A DNA stretch of 64,000 bases, taken from contig CALRPY020000011.1 of assembly GCA_943370145.1 (NCBI GenBank), positions 30,827 through 94,826 of the forward strand. Reading direction: 5' to 3'. The notes below the pieces were generated by a model that saw nothing but the letters and a program-made list of their open reading frames with translations, did no database searches and was not told the DNA's origin. The position numbers were made by a program, and so were the translations under genes. Shown here piece after piece: positions 24,443-33,086 of this stretch (position 1 is its first letter; every line of letters begins with the position of its first letter). This DNA comes from Ga0077536 sp943370145 (GTDB lineage: Bacteria; Pseudomonadota; Gammaproteobacteria; Ga0077536).

Positions 24443-25755
24443 CGGAGCCCTCCGGCGAGGCAGGCTGAAGGCGACGAACCGCCAGACCTGCGCAGCCCCT
24501 CCAGCAGCCGCCAGAAGGCTTCTGCTGACGGATCCGAGGAATCCATCAGCCAGCGGACAAAGTCGGCCTCTGGCGTCGCGCTGGCGCACGCATTGGGCGC
24601 TTGTGCCCCTGTGACGACGGACAGCAGCGTCCATGCCCGCCACGCTGCGGGATCCTGTTGTGCGCCCTCTGGGAGGCCCTCCAGGCGGCAGCCGGCGACG
24701 GCTGTCGGATCGGCCACCACCAGCGGACGGATGCCCGCCAGTTCCGCGAAACTGAACATCTGCTCGACCAGAGCCTCCGTTTCGGGTCGCTCGGTTGGTG
24801 CCGCATCGCGTACAGGAACTGACGACTCGCAACTGCCTGGGTCGTTCACACCAGCTCGAGCCTGCCTCGGGGTCTGCCCGGACGAAATCCTGAGCGCGTC
24901 GACAGGAATGCCAATCGCGCCAGAAAGGGCCAACTCACAGCGCAGGACCGTGTCGGAAACCGAGAATGCCGCCCCCCGCACGTGCGCTTCCGCGACAGCC
25001 TTGAATACGGGCTCGAAGACGCTGGAAAAGAGCTTTTCCTCGTCGATGCCGCTGTGGGCCAGCGCGACCCGGCGCAGGGCATTCAGCCTGGGTTGCAGAG
25101 TCTTCACGTCGAGGCCTGAAAGGCTCTCGACCGCATCGCCAAGTGTTCGAAGCCGTTCGTGTGCGTACAGGTACAGCGCGAGCGTGGCCGTGTTCACCGA
25201 CAACCCCACCCCGTGCAGCGAATCCTCGAGCGTGCGGAGGCTGTGGCGCCTGCCCTGCTCGACTTCCAGCCGCTGCTTGAGCGCGACAATGCCGCTGGCG
25301 CGATCCCAGAAGCTCATTTCGCCGCGCAGTTCGTTCTCGATGAGGTGTGCCGTAAGCACATGGCTCTCGGAGCACCAGGGTCGGAACAGCACCACGACCT
25401 TGCTGAAGCGCGGATCGCGGGTCTCTGCCCAGAGCTCGCGGAGCGCCCTGAGCCGGGAATTGCCGCCCGCTTCCACGATGAACCCGGCCTCGCCCGGCCG
25501 ACGCGTCACCGCCAGCGGGCTGCGGAGACCACTGGTGCGAATGGATTCCTTGATGTCCTCGAACTTCGCATTGCGGGAACGGCGGGGGTTGTGCTCGTAA
25601 TCCCGTACGGCATCGATTGAGAGTTCAAGCTGGCGTTCGAGCCCGTCATCATCCTCAAGGGGTAGCAAATTGCCCCCGGGAGCACCCGGATTGCCGACCT
25701 TGAGGGCATCCGCGACTCTGCGCTGGCGATCATCCATCGAATTCCGGGTGCTCAT
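24436..25755 (-). CDS. ICE ParB-family protein
   Basis: 439 residues. The ParB/Srx-like domain is at about 40-200: IDAVRDYEHNPRRSRNAKFEDIKESIRTSGLRSPLAVTRRPGE, then VEAGGNSRLRALRELW (the GxxR-like box). A middle helical region and a long C-terminal part follow. This is the PFGI-1-class ParB type, longer than chromosomal ParB (about 290). It works with ParA in stabilising the excised element. It starts in an ATGA overlap with the parA stop, so the two are co-translated. The putative KorB-like HTH (RTLEDSLHGVGLSVNTATLALYLYAHERL) follows the Srx-like domain. Confidence 0.88.
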   Translation of the reverse strand: MSTRNSMDDRQRRVADALKVGNPGAPGGNLLPLEDDDGLERQLELSIDAVRDYEHNPRRSRNAKFEDIKESIRTSGLRSPLAVTRRPGEAGFIVEAGGNSRLRALRELWAETRDPRFSKVVVLFRPWCSESHVLTAHLIENELRGEMSFWDRASGIVALKQRLEVEQGRRHSLRTLEDSLHGVGLSVNTATLALYLYAHERLRTLGDAVESLSGLDVKTLQPRLNALRRVALAHSGIDEEKLFSSVFEPVFKAVAEAHVRGAAFSVSDTVLRCELALSGAIGIPVDALRISSGQTPRQARAGVNDPGSCESSVPVRDAAPTERPETEALVEQMFSFAELAGIRPLVVADPTAVAGCRLEGLPEGAQQDPAAWRAWTLLSVVTGAQAPNACASATPEADFVRWLMDSSDPSAEAFWRLLEGLRRSGGSSPSACLAGGLRC

Positions 25756-26597
25756 CGGGCGCCACCTCGCGTCGGCGAGAGGTCAGCCTCGCGGCCGTCA
25801 AGCTCCGGGAACAGTTCCCAGACCAGTCGATGCATGACATCCCAGGCGCTTGGCATCGCCCCGCGCCGTCGCCTTTCCAGCCGGTGAACCGGCATGCGCA
25901 GCGTGGCAGCCTCCTTATAGGCCTTGGCATGTGGCACCACCGTGCCGAGCAAGGAAATCCGGCCAGCGTCGTCCGAAAACTCGAGCGCGAGACTGTCCGC
26001 AATGAGACGGGCATCGAGCGTCCGGTCCTGGCGATAGATGAGAACCTTCAGCGGAGCAGCGCCCTCACCCAGCACGCTGCCCGGCCCCAGACGCTCGAGG
26101 AGTTGGAGCGTGCCGTCGTGAAATTCTCGCGCCGACAGCATTTCAGGTGTCACCGGCGAGAGAAGACAGTCTGCCGCCATGACCGCGGCATCCTGCAAAG
26201 GTCCTAGGGCACCCTGCGTATCGACCAGGACGAAGTCGAACGAATCGCCCACGAATCCGCACCGCAAGGCCACCCGCAGCCGATAGCCTCTGTCGATGCG
26301 GCTTAACAGCCAGGCCGGCAAGCGCCCTTCCGGGTCGTCGGACGCCACCAGATGCAGATTGTGAACGTCAGTCCGCACCACAGTGGCGGCGGTAACCTGC
26401 CCTCGGACGATGACCTCGGTGAGCCCTAGGGCCGAGCCCGGCTCGCACAGTGGGAAGTACTTCGAGAGCGAGGGCTGAACATCTGCATCAACGAGCAAAA
26501 CCCGCTGTCCCAATTCGGCCAGAAGCGCCCCGAGGTTTGCGGCGAGCGTGGTTTTACCCACGCCGCCCTTAGTGCTGACAATGGTCAGAATGAACAT
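25752..26597 (-). CDS. parA: ICE ParA/Soj-type partition ATPase
   Basis: 281 residues. The deviant Walker A is KGGVGKTTLAAN at about 10-21, with LLVDADVQPSLSKYF (A') and FVLVDTQGALGP (Walker B). A C-terminal stretch VVPHAKAYKEAATLRMPVHRLERRR fits ParA proteins of ICEs. It partners the adjacent ParB to keep the excised circular element during growth. First gene of the ParA-ParB-DUF2857-wHTH-STY4528-PFL_4669 chain linked by 4-7 bp overlaps. Confidence 0.92.
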   Translation of the reverse strand: MFILTIVSTKGGVGKTTLAANLGALLAELGQRVLLVDADVQPSLSKYFPLCEPGSALGLTEVIVRGQVTAATVVRTDVHNLHLVASDDPEGRLPAWLLSRIDRGYRLRVALRCGFVGDSFDFVLVDTQGALGPLQDAAVMAADCLLSPVTPEMLSAREFHDGTLQLLERLGPGSVLGEGAAPLKVLIYRQDRTLDARLIADSLALEFSDDAGRISLLGTVVPHAKAYKEAATLRMPVHRLERRRRGAMPSAWDVMHRLVWELFPELDGREADLSPTRGGAR

Positions 26598-26660
26598 CGA
26601 TTCCTCGATTTTCTTGGAGTCCTAACCCCCTTTCACGGAATCGCGAGCCAAAGTGTAAAG

Positions 26661-27248
26661 TCAGCCCCCCAAATAGCTGCTCAGCCCCAATGAGTCGAAA
26701 ATCGTGCGGATGCGAGCCAACTCGGAATGGACAGTTACGCGGCTTATTTGGAGCTCTCTGGATACAGCAGTAACGCCGGCGCCGTCCCGCCATATCAACT
26801 GGCAAATGGACTGCTGCCGGGGCGTGAGCCTTGCGCAAGCAGTTTCGAGATCGATAGCAAGTTCTGCCCGCACGATCGGTCCCTCCAGTGATCCGCCCCG
26901 AATCCATTCGGGGACCTCCTCATGCGTTTCAATTCCATCGGAATTTCCTTCCGACCTATCCACTGAGAACGTACGCAGATCCCCTGCGCGTCTTGCCGAA
27001 AGAGCAGCTCTGACAAAGTCCGTGAGCTTGTTCATCAACACCTGAGCAATCAGCGGATCTGACGGGTGAGCCCACGAATCGCTCACACGTTTCTTTCGTA
27101 TGTAGATCCAGTGCGTCAGACATTCCTGAAGCAAGTCATCGAATTCGAACCGTCTCAATGACAGGTACCTTTTTCGATATCTGGCGACCAACCGCACCGC
27201 GACGGACATTTCCTTCTTTTCCAGTAGAACCTCGCACCTCGAGTCCAT
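26661..27248 (-). CDS. Sigma-70/ECF-like regulator of the element
   Basis: 195 residues from the ATG at 27248, which has a near-perfect Shine-Dalgarno (AAGGAGGAT); the longer frame to 27287 lacks one. The N-terminal region RYRKRYLSLRRFEFDDLLQECLTHW looks like sigma region 2, and the C-terminal LTPRQQSICQLIWRDGAGVTAVSRELQISRVTVHSELARIR like region 4 with its HTH. It could be an alternative sigma factor or a sigma-derived regulator. It lies 63 bp upstream of parA on the same strand and diverges from the xis-like gene, so it may control maintenance versus excision. Codon use and GC are lower than in the flanking genes. Confidence 0.65.
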   Translation of the reverse strand: MDSRCEVLLEKKEMSVAVRLVARYRKRYLSLRRFEFDDLLQECLTHWIYIRKKRVSDSWAHPSDPLIAQVLMNKLTDFVRAALSARRAGDLRTFSVDRSEGNSDGIETHEEVPEWIRGGSLEGPIVRAELAIDLETACARLTPRQQSICQLIWRDGAGVTAVSRELQISRVTVHSELARIRTIFDSLGLSSYLGG

Positions 27249-27810
27249 GGCCGTATCCTCCTTGATTACGAACGGCCCGCATCTCAAGCCAATTCATCAA
27301 GCCGCGCACGCCCTTTCTGAAGCTGAAGCCATCCAGGTTCTCTCTCGGGGAAATTCCCCCAGACAGCCTTGCGCGGATCGCGGGATCAAACTGCGCCTCG
27401 CGGCCTACGACGCAGATTCCGGCAACCGCTTCAACTTCATCTCGGAGCAAAAAGGAAGAGCACTAGTCCATCACGCGGCCAGCGAAGCTGCGCCGTCGGC
27501 CATAGGTCTGTCGGATCGATATCAGAACGAATAATTGGAGGCAGGAGTCGATTCAGGCGCGGGCGAATTTGCAGAATGACTGAGTGGCCGGCCCGCTTAT
27601 GGCTACCAGCCGATGAATTCCTCCAACTGCACATTGCAGCTTCAGGCGCCTGAGGCACACCGGAGTTCAGCGCGTTCATGGGGCGCACCTGCAGTCCTTA
27701 ACAGTTTTTCGTTGAATTCCGTTATGGGTGTTATAGCGGGCCATTTTTCCCCGCGACGTGACCGTAGAACGCAAGCAAGACCCAGCAATTTCGGAGAATG
27801 CGAGGCAAGC
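27249..27810. other. Divergent regulatory region, sigma-like gene / xis
   Basis: About 560 bp, noticeably less GC-rich than the surroundings. It contains the 5' leader and promoter of the leftward sigma-like gene and, at its right end, the promoter of the rightward excisionase-like gene. Short frames in it are not protein-like. No clear operator repeats were picked out. Confidence 0.5.
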
Positions 27811-28023
27811 ATGAGCGAACCACCTGTGCAGGTAGCCCCCGCCCCTTACGTCACGATCAATCTGGCAGCGGCGATTACAGGACTGTCGGAAAAGGCCATC
27901 CGCCGAAAAATCGAGGAAGGCAAATGGATTCAGGATCGGGAATATCGACGAGCACCCGATGGAGGAATCTTCATTTCCATCGGAGGCTACAGAAACTGGG
28001 TCGAAAAAGGAGAACTTCCCTAG
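27811..28023 (+). CDS. Excisionase/AlpA-like small DNA-binding protein
   Basis: 70 residues, ATG at 27811 with a GAGG-type site 8 bp upstream. The sequence VTINLAAAITGLSEKAIRRKIEEGKWIQDREYRRAPDGGIFISIGGYRNWVEKG is a compact winged-HTH of the MerR/Xis type: a helix-turn-helix followed by a DG wing. Such proteins bend DNA at att sites or activate the integrase. It is on the integrase strand, 1.1 kb upstream of it, as expected for an element recombination module. Confidence 0.8.
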   Translation: MSEPPVQVAPAPYVTINLAAAITGLSEKAIRRKIEEGKWIQDREYRRAPDGGIFISIGGYRNWVEKGELP

Positions 28024-28114
28024 CGAACGCCCGACAATGACTCTCGAATGGTCAAGGGCCGGAGGTCAAGCCAAGCATGAACGCTTGAAGAGGTTCATTT
28101 TTCGTGAGGTGCCA

Positions 28115-28294
28115 ATGAACGTTGACTCTGATCAGTTCAAGCCCCTGCTCGAGCACGCACTGCAGGTGTTGTGCGCCTTCATTCGCTGCGCAAAGGACGG
28201 CGACCTGCCTCCGCCAGTCCTGCTGGCCGAGGCCGAGTCCGCTGTCATGTTTTTGAGTTCGTACTGCTGCTCGACCCAAAACCCGGAGCAGTAA
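28115..28294 (+). CDS. Small unknown protein
   Basis: 59 residues from the ATG at 28115, with GTGAGGT 4-10 bp upstream. The sequence MNVDSDQFKPLLEHALQVLCAFIRCAKDG ... AEAESAVMFLSSYCC is helical with three cysteines and has protein-like composition. No family recognised. It follows the xis-like gene by 90 bp and is probably in its transcript. Confidence 0.5.
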   Translation: MNVDSDQFKPLLEHALQVLCAFIRCAKDGDLPPPVLLAEAESAVMFLSSYCCSTQNPEQ

Positions 28295-28948
28295 CTTCGG
28301 GGGCGGCAGGCCGCGCCCTCTCCCCGAACGGTCTTGAATACCTGCTCAGATACGCGTAATGCCCAAGCCGTTGGGCTCATCCCAATCAGGAAAATTTCCG
28401 CCCCGGGCATTTGAACGCGTAACCCGTCTCCCAACGGCCGGGATCAGTCGGCACTTTGGAAGCCTGAATTACGGGCTGACCAACAGGGGCACGGCGATGA
28501 CGAATTCCGCAGCCAAGGACTTGGCTCTGACGGCATACGCTCCGGGATGCATCAGGCTTATGATACGGGTCCGCAGTTGCAGGGGGCTGTCTCTACCCTG
28601 CAATAACCGTTGTCAGGCAGGCCTGCGCATCACGAGATGCCGTCCGGCCCTGCTACCTGAACCCCGCGCTATTCGACCGTCTGGCACGTGCCTACGGTCG
28701 CTGCCGTTCGCCCTGCTTCAGCCGACAGCGCGAACAATCCAAGTCACGCAATTCAGCGGGAAATCGCCATGGCGAAATTGCCTTGCAGCCTGCCTGCGAT
28801 GCCACTCGCTTCGGCTTCCGTTTGCACTGCGTCGCTCGAGCCACGGGCATATCGACGACCGCGTCTGCGGCTTAGCCTTGTGCCGGGCAATCGAGCAAAA
28901 ACCCCAAGAGGTCATTCAGTCATATGGCAATAGTCGGAGGAAAACCAC
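28295..28948 (+). other. Ambiguous region, possible frameshifted gene
   Basis: About 650 bp between a small ORF and the integrase leader ORF. The frame ending at 28952 is open from 28359 (ATG at 28496) and its TGA forms an ATGA overlap with the next start, but its composition is Arg/Cys/Leu-rich. A different frame, about 28625-28875, reads more like protein (CYLNPALFDRLARAYGRCRSP ...), and the last 25 codons of the first frame (RAIEQKPQEVIQSYGNSRRKTT) also do. A gene broken by a frameshift is the simplest reading. No function assigned. Confidence 0.35.
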
Positions 28949-29164
28949 ATGAATTTTATGCCACTTACACACCCCAATCCGCCCTCGTCACATCGAGGCC
29001 CCCAGGGGGCCAAGACTCGAGCGATGCGGAAGTTCGCTCAGTGGAGCCCCCTCAACCAGGCAATCTGGCTCAGCCAGGGCCGACGCCACGGGATCGTGGA
29101 GCAAGGCTCGGCGGCATCGCCCAGGAGCCTCCTACAAAGCGTTGCGCTGAGGAGGAGCCGTTGA
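28949..29164 (+). CDS. Possible 71-residue leader ORF of the integrase
   Basis: ATG at 28949 with a strong Shine-Dalgarno (CGGAGGAAA, 5 bp spacing). Its TGA lies 3 bp before the integrase ATG, and the integrase Shine-Dalgarno (GAGGAGGAG) is inside it, so translation is probably coupled. The product begins MNFMPLTHPNPPSSHRG and is basic at the end; no family recognised. Confidence 0.5.
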   Translation: MNFMPLTHPNPPSSHRGPQGAKTRAMRKFAQWSPLNQAIWLSQGRRHGIVEQGSAASPRSLLQSVALRRSR

Positions 29165-29167
29165 GCA

Positions 29168-30397
29168 ATGTCACGAACAGGAAGCGGCGTCGAGGTGCGC
29201 AAATCGTGCATCCGAATCAAGATTTGTCACAGGGGGATCACCATTCGCGAGCGACTGACGGTCAACGGCCAACCCGTTGCACCGACGCCGGCGAATCTCA
29301 AATACGCCCAGCGGGTTGCTGCCGAGATCCGGCGGCGGATAGCCAAAGGGACCTTCGAACTGGGCGAGTTCTTTCCGGACTCCAAATTGCTGCTGCCGGC
29401 CGAAGTGTCGACGTTCGGCAAACTGGCGGACCTGTGGCTGCAATCCAAGGGCCGCCTAGCAGGCGCAACCCGCGACCAGTACAGCACCGCCGTGCGATTC
29501 TGGAAGCGAATGCTCAAGGAAAACACCCGGGTCCCGGACATCAGCCACAAGCTGCTGGTCAGCAAGATTGGGAGCTATCCCTGGCCAAGCGCAAAGACCC
29601 ACAACAACTACCTGATCGCCCTGCGGGGCATCTTTGGCATGGAATTCCGTGGGGCCTCGGCGATTTTCAATCCCATGATCGGGATAGAGAACATGGTCCT
29701 GGTCAAACGGCTGCCCGACCCGCTGTCCGTCGAGGAACGGGAGATGATCCTGGCAGACATGCGCAGGCACTACGACGAGCGGGTCGTCGCCTATTTCCAG
29801 TGGATGTTCTATACGGGCATGCGTCCGGAGGAGGCCATCGCCCTGCGTTGGTCGGACATCGACCTTCGCCGCCATGTCGCGAGGGTGCAGCGGGTCCGGA
29901 CCTTCAAGGGTAGCGAGCGGGAAGGCACCAAGACCCATACCGTTCGTGACGTAGATCTGGTGCCGAAGGCGCTGGAGGCCCTCACGGTCATGAAGCCGTA
30001 CACGCGGATGGGCAAGCAGGAGAGAAAGCGGGAGGAGGACAACAGCGCCGATGTGTTCCAGAACCCTCTCACGGGGCTTCCCTGGCACGACGAGCGGAGC
30101 CAGCGCGACACCTACTGGAGACCGACCCTCAAACGTCTAGGGATCCGTTGGCGACGGGCCTACAACACAAGGCACACGTTTGCGACGGTAGCTCTGATGG
30201 CGGGGGTGCCACCAGCGTACATTTCGAACCAGATAGGCAACTCGGTGAAGATGCTGCTGGAGAAATACGCGAGGTGGATTCCGGGAGGCGACAACGGCAA
30301 TGCGAAAGCGATGCTGGAGGCGGCGATGGGGGATTCGGGAAAGCTATTCGTCCCAAATTCGTCCCAAATGGTAGATCAGGGGTCTGATCACCGCTGA
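29168..30397 (+). CDS. Tyrosine-type integrase of the element
   Basis: 409 residues. An N-terminal arm-type DNA-binding region (VRKSCIRIKICHRGITIRERL ... PTPANLKYAQRVAAEIRRRIAKGTF, DUF3596-like) is followed by a SAM-like core domain and the catalytic domain: FYTGMRPEEAIALRWSDID (first Arg), a Lys region, YNTRHTFATVALMAG (HxxR-type box) and LLEKYARWIPG (nucleophile Tyr). It ends 41 bp from the 3' end of tRNA-Val(GAC), the usual position for an integrase using that tRNA as attB. It should catalyse integration and, with the xis-like protein, excision. Confidence 0.92.
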   Translation: MSRTGSGVEVRKSCIRIKICHRGITIRERLTVNGQPVAPTPANLKYAQRVAAEIRRRIAKGTFELGEFFPDSKLLLPAEVSTFGKLADLWLQSKGRLAGATRDQYSTAVRFWKRMLKENTRVPDISHKLLVSKIGSYPWPSAKTHNNYLIALRGIFGMEFRGASAIFNPMIGIENMVLVKRLPDPLSVEEREMILADMRRHYDERVVAYFQWMFYTGMRPEEAIALRWSDIDLRRHVARVQRVRTFKGSEREGTKTHTVRDVDLVPKALEALTVMKPYTRMGKQERKREEDNSADVFQNPLTGLPWHDERSQRDTYWRPTLKRLGIRWRRAYNTRHTFATVALMAGVPPAYISNQIGNSVKMLLEKYARWIPGGDNGNAKAMLEAAMGDSGKLFVPNSSQMVDQGSDHR

Positions 30398-30437
30398 GAA
30401 TTTATTTAAAAATCCTCAGCTTAAGTCTTATTTTCGT

Positions 30438-30514
30438 TGGTAGGCGCGATTGGACTCGAACCAACGACCCCCACCATGTCAAGGTGGTGCTCTAACCAAC
30501 TGAGCTACGCGCCT
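30438..30514 (-). tRNA. tRNA-Val (GAC), probable attachment site
   Basis: On the minus strand a 77-nt tRNA: acceptor stem AGGCGCG/CGCGCCT, D arm with GCTCAGTTGGTTAGAGC, anticodon stem CCACC/GGTGG around TTGACAT (anticodon GAC), T arm with GGTTCGAGTCC, and an encoded CCA. Apart from the acceptor stem it closely matches the Escherichia coli tRNA-Val(GAC). Its 3' end faces the integrase, so the element probably recombined there and rebuilt the tRNA end. Confidence 0.95.
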
Positions 30515-30586
30515 AGGGTCCCCGAAGGCCGCAAAGATTAGCCGAATCACACGCGTTCGACTACCCCCCTTCCGACATCCGTTCTT

Positions 30587-32605
30587 TCAGGCGATGCCGA
30601 GCTCGAGGCAGCGCGCCCGGAGCACCGAAATCTCGTCCCGGATGCGCGCCGCTTCCTCGAATTCCAGGTCGCGCGCCTTCGCGTACATTTCCTGTTCGAG
30701 CTTGCGAATCCTGCCGCTGAGCTGGTCGGGCGACAGCCCGGCGTAATCGGCGCGCGCCTCCGCCGCCTTGCGCTGGGTGCGGACCCGGCCGCTGCCCGGG
30801 ATCGCGTAGGCGCCCTCCATGACGTCGGCGACCGACTTCGTGATGCCGCGCGGCACGATGCCGTGCTCCAGGTTGTAGGCAATCTGCACTTCGCGGCGAC
30901 GCTCCATTTCGTCCAGCGCGCGGCGCATCGAGCCGGTCATCTCGTCCGCGTAGAGGATGGCGCGCCCGGCGATGTTGCGGGCGGCGCGGCCCACGGTCTG
31001 GATCAGCGACCGGTCCGAGCGCAGGAAGCCCTCCTTGTCCGCGTCGAGCACGGCAACCAGGGAGACCTCGGGGATATCGAGGCCCTCGCGCAGCAGGTTG
31101 ATGCCCACCAGCACGTCGAAAACGCCCAGCCGCAGGTCCCGAATGATTTCCACGCGCTCGACGGTGTCGATGTCCGAGTGCAGGTAGCGCACGCGCACAC
31201 CGTGCTCGCTGAGGTAATCGGTGAGGTCTTCCGCCATCCGCTTGGTGAGCGTGGTGACCAGCACCCGCTCGCCGCGGGCGACGGTCGTGTTGATCTCGGA
31301 CAGGAGGTCGTCGACCTGCGTCGCGGCGGGCCGGATCTCGACCTCGGGATCGATGAGGCCGGTCGGTCGCACCACGAGTTCGACGACCTGGCCCGCGTGC
31401 TCGTTCTCGTACGGTCCGGGTGTCGCGGACACGAATATCGTCTGCGGCGCGATCCGTTCCCACTCGTCGAAGCGCAGGGGCCGGTTGTCGAGCGCGCACG
31501 GCAGCCGGAATCCGTATTCGACGAGGTTTTCCTTGCGCGCCCGGTCACCGCGATACATGCCCCCCAGCTGCGGAATGGTCACGTGGCTCTCGTCGACGAT
31601 CAGCAGCGCATCCGGGGGCAGGTAGTCGAACAGCGTCGGCGGCGGTTCTCCCGGCTTGCGGCCCGACAGGTGGCGGGAGTAGTTCTCGATGCCGTTGCAG
31701 TACCCGATCTCATTCATCATCTCGATGTCGAAGCGGGTCCGCTCCTCGAGCCGCTGCGCCTCGACGAGCTTGTTCGCGTTGCGCAGTTCGGTCAGGCGCT
31801 CCTTGAGTTCGATCTTGATCGCCTCGATGGCGGCCAGCACGGTCTCGCGCGTCGTCACGTAGTGGGACTTCGGATAGATCGTCAGCCGCGGGGCCTGGCG
31901 CAGCACCTCGCCGGTCAGTGGATCGAACCAGGACAAGGCCTCGATCTCGTCGTCGAACAGCTGCACCCGGACGGCGTCGCGCTCGGACTCGGCCGGGAAG
32001 ATGTCGATCACGTCACCGCGCGCGCGATAGGTGCCCCGGGCCAGCTCGACGTCGTTGCGCACGTACTGGAGTTCGGTCAGCCGTCGCAGAATCTGCCGCT
32101 GATCCATCCGGTCGCCCCGCTTGAGGTGCAGCACCATCGAGTGGTACTCGCCGGGATCGCCAAGACCGTATATCGAGGACACCGTCGCGACGATGATGGT
32201 GTCCGGCCGTTCCAGCAGTGCCTTGGTGGCGGACAGTCGCATCTGCTCGATGTGATCGTTGATCGAGGCGTCCTTCTCGATATACGTGTCCGAGGACGGC
32301 ACGTAGGCCTCGGGCTGGTAGTAGTCGTAGTAGGAGACGAAGTACTCGACGGCATTGTCGGGAAAGAATTCGCGCATTTCGCCGTAAAGCTGCGCCGCGA
32401 GGGTCTTGTTCGGGGCCAGCACGATGGCCGGACGCTGGACCACTTCGACGACGTTCGCGATCGTGAACGTCTTGCCCGAACCCGTGACGCCCAGCAGGGT
32501 CTGGTGGGCGAGACCATCGTTGAGGCCGCGGACCAGCGCTTCAATCGCCTGCGGCTGGCCGCCGGCCGGCTTGAATGCGGAGTTGAGTCTGAGTCTGGAT
32601 TCCAT
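30587..32605 (-). CDS. uvrB: Excinuclease ABC subunit B
   Basis: 672 residues from the ATG at 32605 (MESRLRLNSAFKPAGGQPQAI), matching the family start and length; the 33-codon extension is rejected. Walker A is GVTGSGKTFT, and the beta-hairpin that inserts into DNA is in the VSYYDYYQPEAYVP region. Helicase motifs DESHVTIPQLGGMYRGDRARK and VGINLLREGLDIPEVSLVAVLDADKEGFLRS are intact, and the C-terminal UVR domain (LEQEMYAKARDLEFEEAARIRDEI) binds UvrC. It verifies damage in nucleotide excision repair with UvrA and UvrC. No SOS (LexA) box is evident upstream. First chromosomal gene after the tRNA. Confidence 0.98.
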   Translation of the reverse strand: MESRLRLNSAFKPAGGQPQAIEALVRGLNDGLAHQTLLGVTGSGKTFTIANVVEVVQRPAIVLAPNKTLAAQLYGEMREFFPDNAVEYFVSYYDYYQPEAYVPSSDTYIEKDASINDHIEQMRLSATKALLERPDTIIVATVSSIYGLGDPGEYHSMVLHLKRGDRMDQRQILRRLTELQYVRNDVELARGTYRARGDVIDIFPAESERDAVRVQLFDDEIEALSWFDPLTGEVLRQAPRLTIYPKSHYVTTRETVLAAIEAIKIELKERLTELRNANKLVEAQRLEERTRFDIEMMNEIGYCNGIENYSRHLSGRKPGEPPPTLFDYLPPDALLIVDESHVTIPQLGGMYRGDRARKENLVEYGFRLPCALDNRPLRFDEWERIAPQTIFVSATPGPYENEHAGQVVELVVRPTGLIDPEVEIRPAATQVDDLLSEINTTVARGERVLVTTLTKRMAEDLTDYLSEHGVRVRYLHSDIDTVERVEIIRDLRLGVFDVLVGINLLREGLDIPEVSLVAVLDADKEGFLRSDRSLIQTVGRAARNIAGRAILYADEMTGSMRRALDEMERRREVQIAYNLEHGIVPRGITKSVADVMEGAYAIPGSGRVRTQRKAAEARADYAGLSPDQLSGRIRKLEQEMYAKARDLEFEEAARIRDEISVLRARCLELGIA

Positions 32606-32793
32606 CACCTGGTCCGGGCCGGGGTTAGCCGTGCACGATAACGCAATTGTCGAACTGGGCGCATGGCATGCCGCGCGCTCACGGGCTACGTCCGAACTGG
32701 GCAAATGCGCTCATTTTCCCGCACGGCAGACGTCTCGACCAATATGCAATTGACCGCCCGCCACTGGCTCAGTACCATACGCCGCCCATCCAC

Positions 32794-32869
<76 letters not shown>

Positions 32870-33086
32870 TTATTCCCAAGCGTCGATTTACCGTCCGGCG
32901 CTCAACGCTGCGCAGGCAGCGCATCCCGGGCCAGCCAAGGCCCGATGCAGGGCCCGGCGGCCCGCAGTTCATGACTCATCGTGATTCGCCCCTGGGGCAA
33001 CACCACACGCCCATCGCGCAATCAGTGCGCCGCTGACGGCGAACGCCAATTCCCGACGCGCCGCCGGTCGTCGGCACCGCGCCGGC

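Noticed and set aside
30863..32641. A 592-codon plus-strand frame opposite uvrB
   Set aside because: Antisense shadow of uvrB.
32606..32793. Search for a LexA (SOS) box upstream of uvrB
   Set aside because: No CTG-N10-CAG site with a suitable AT-rich centre was found.
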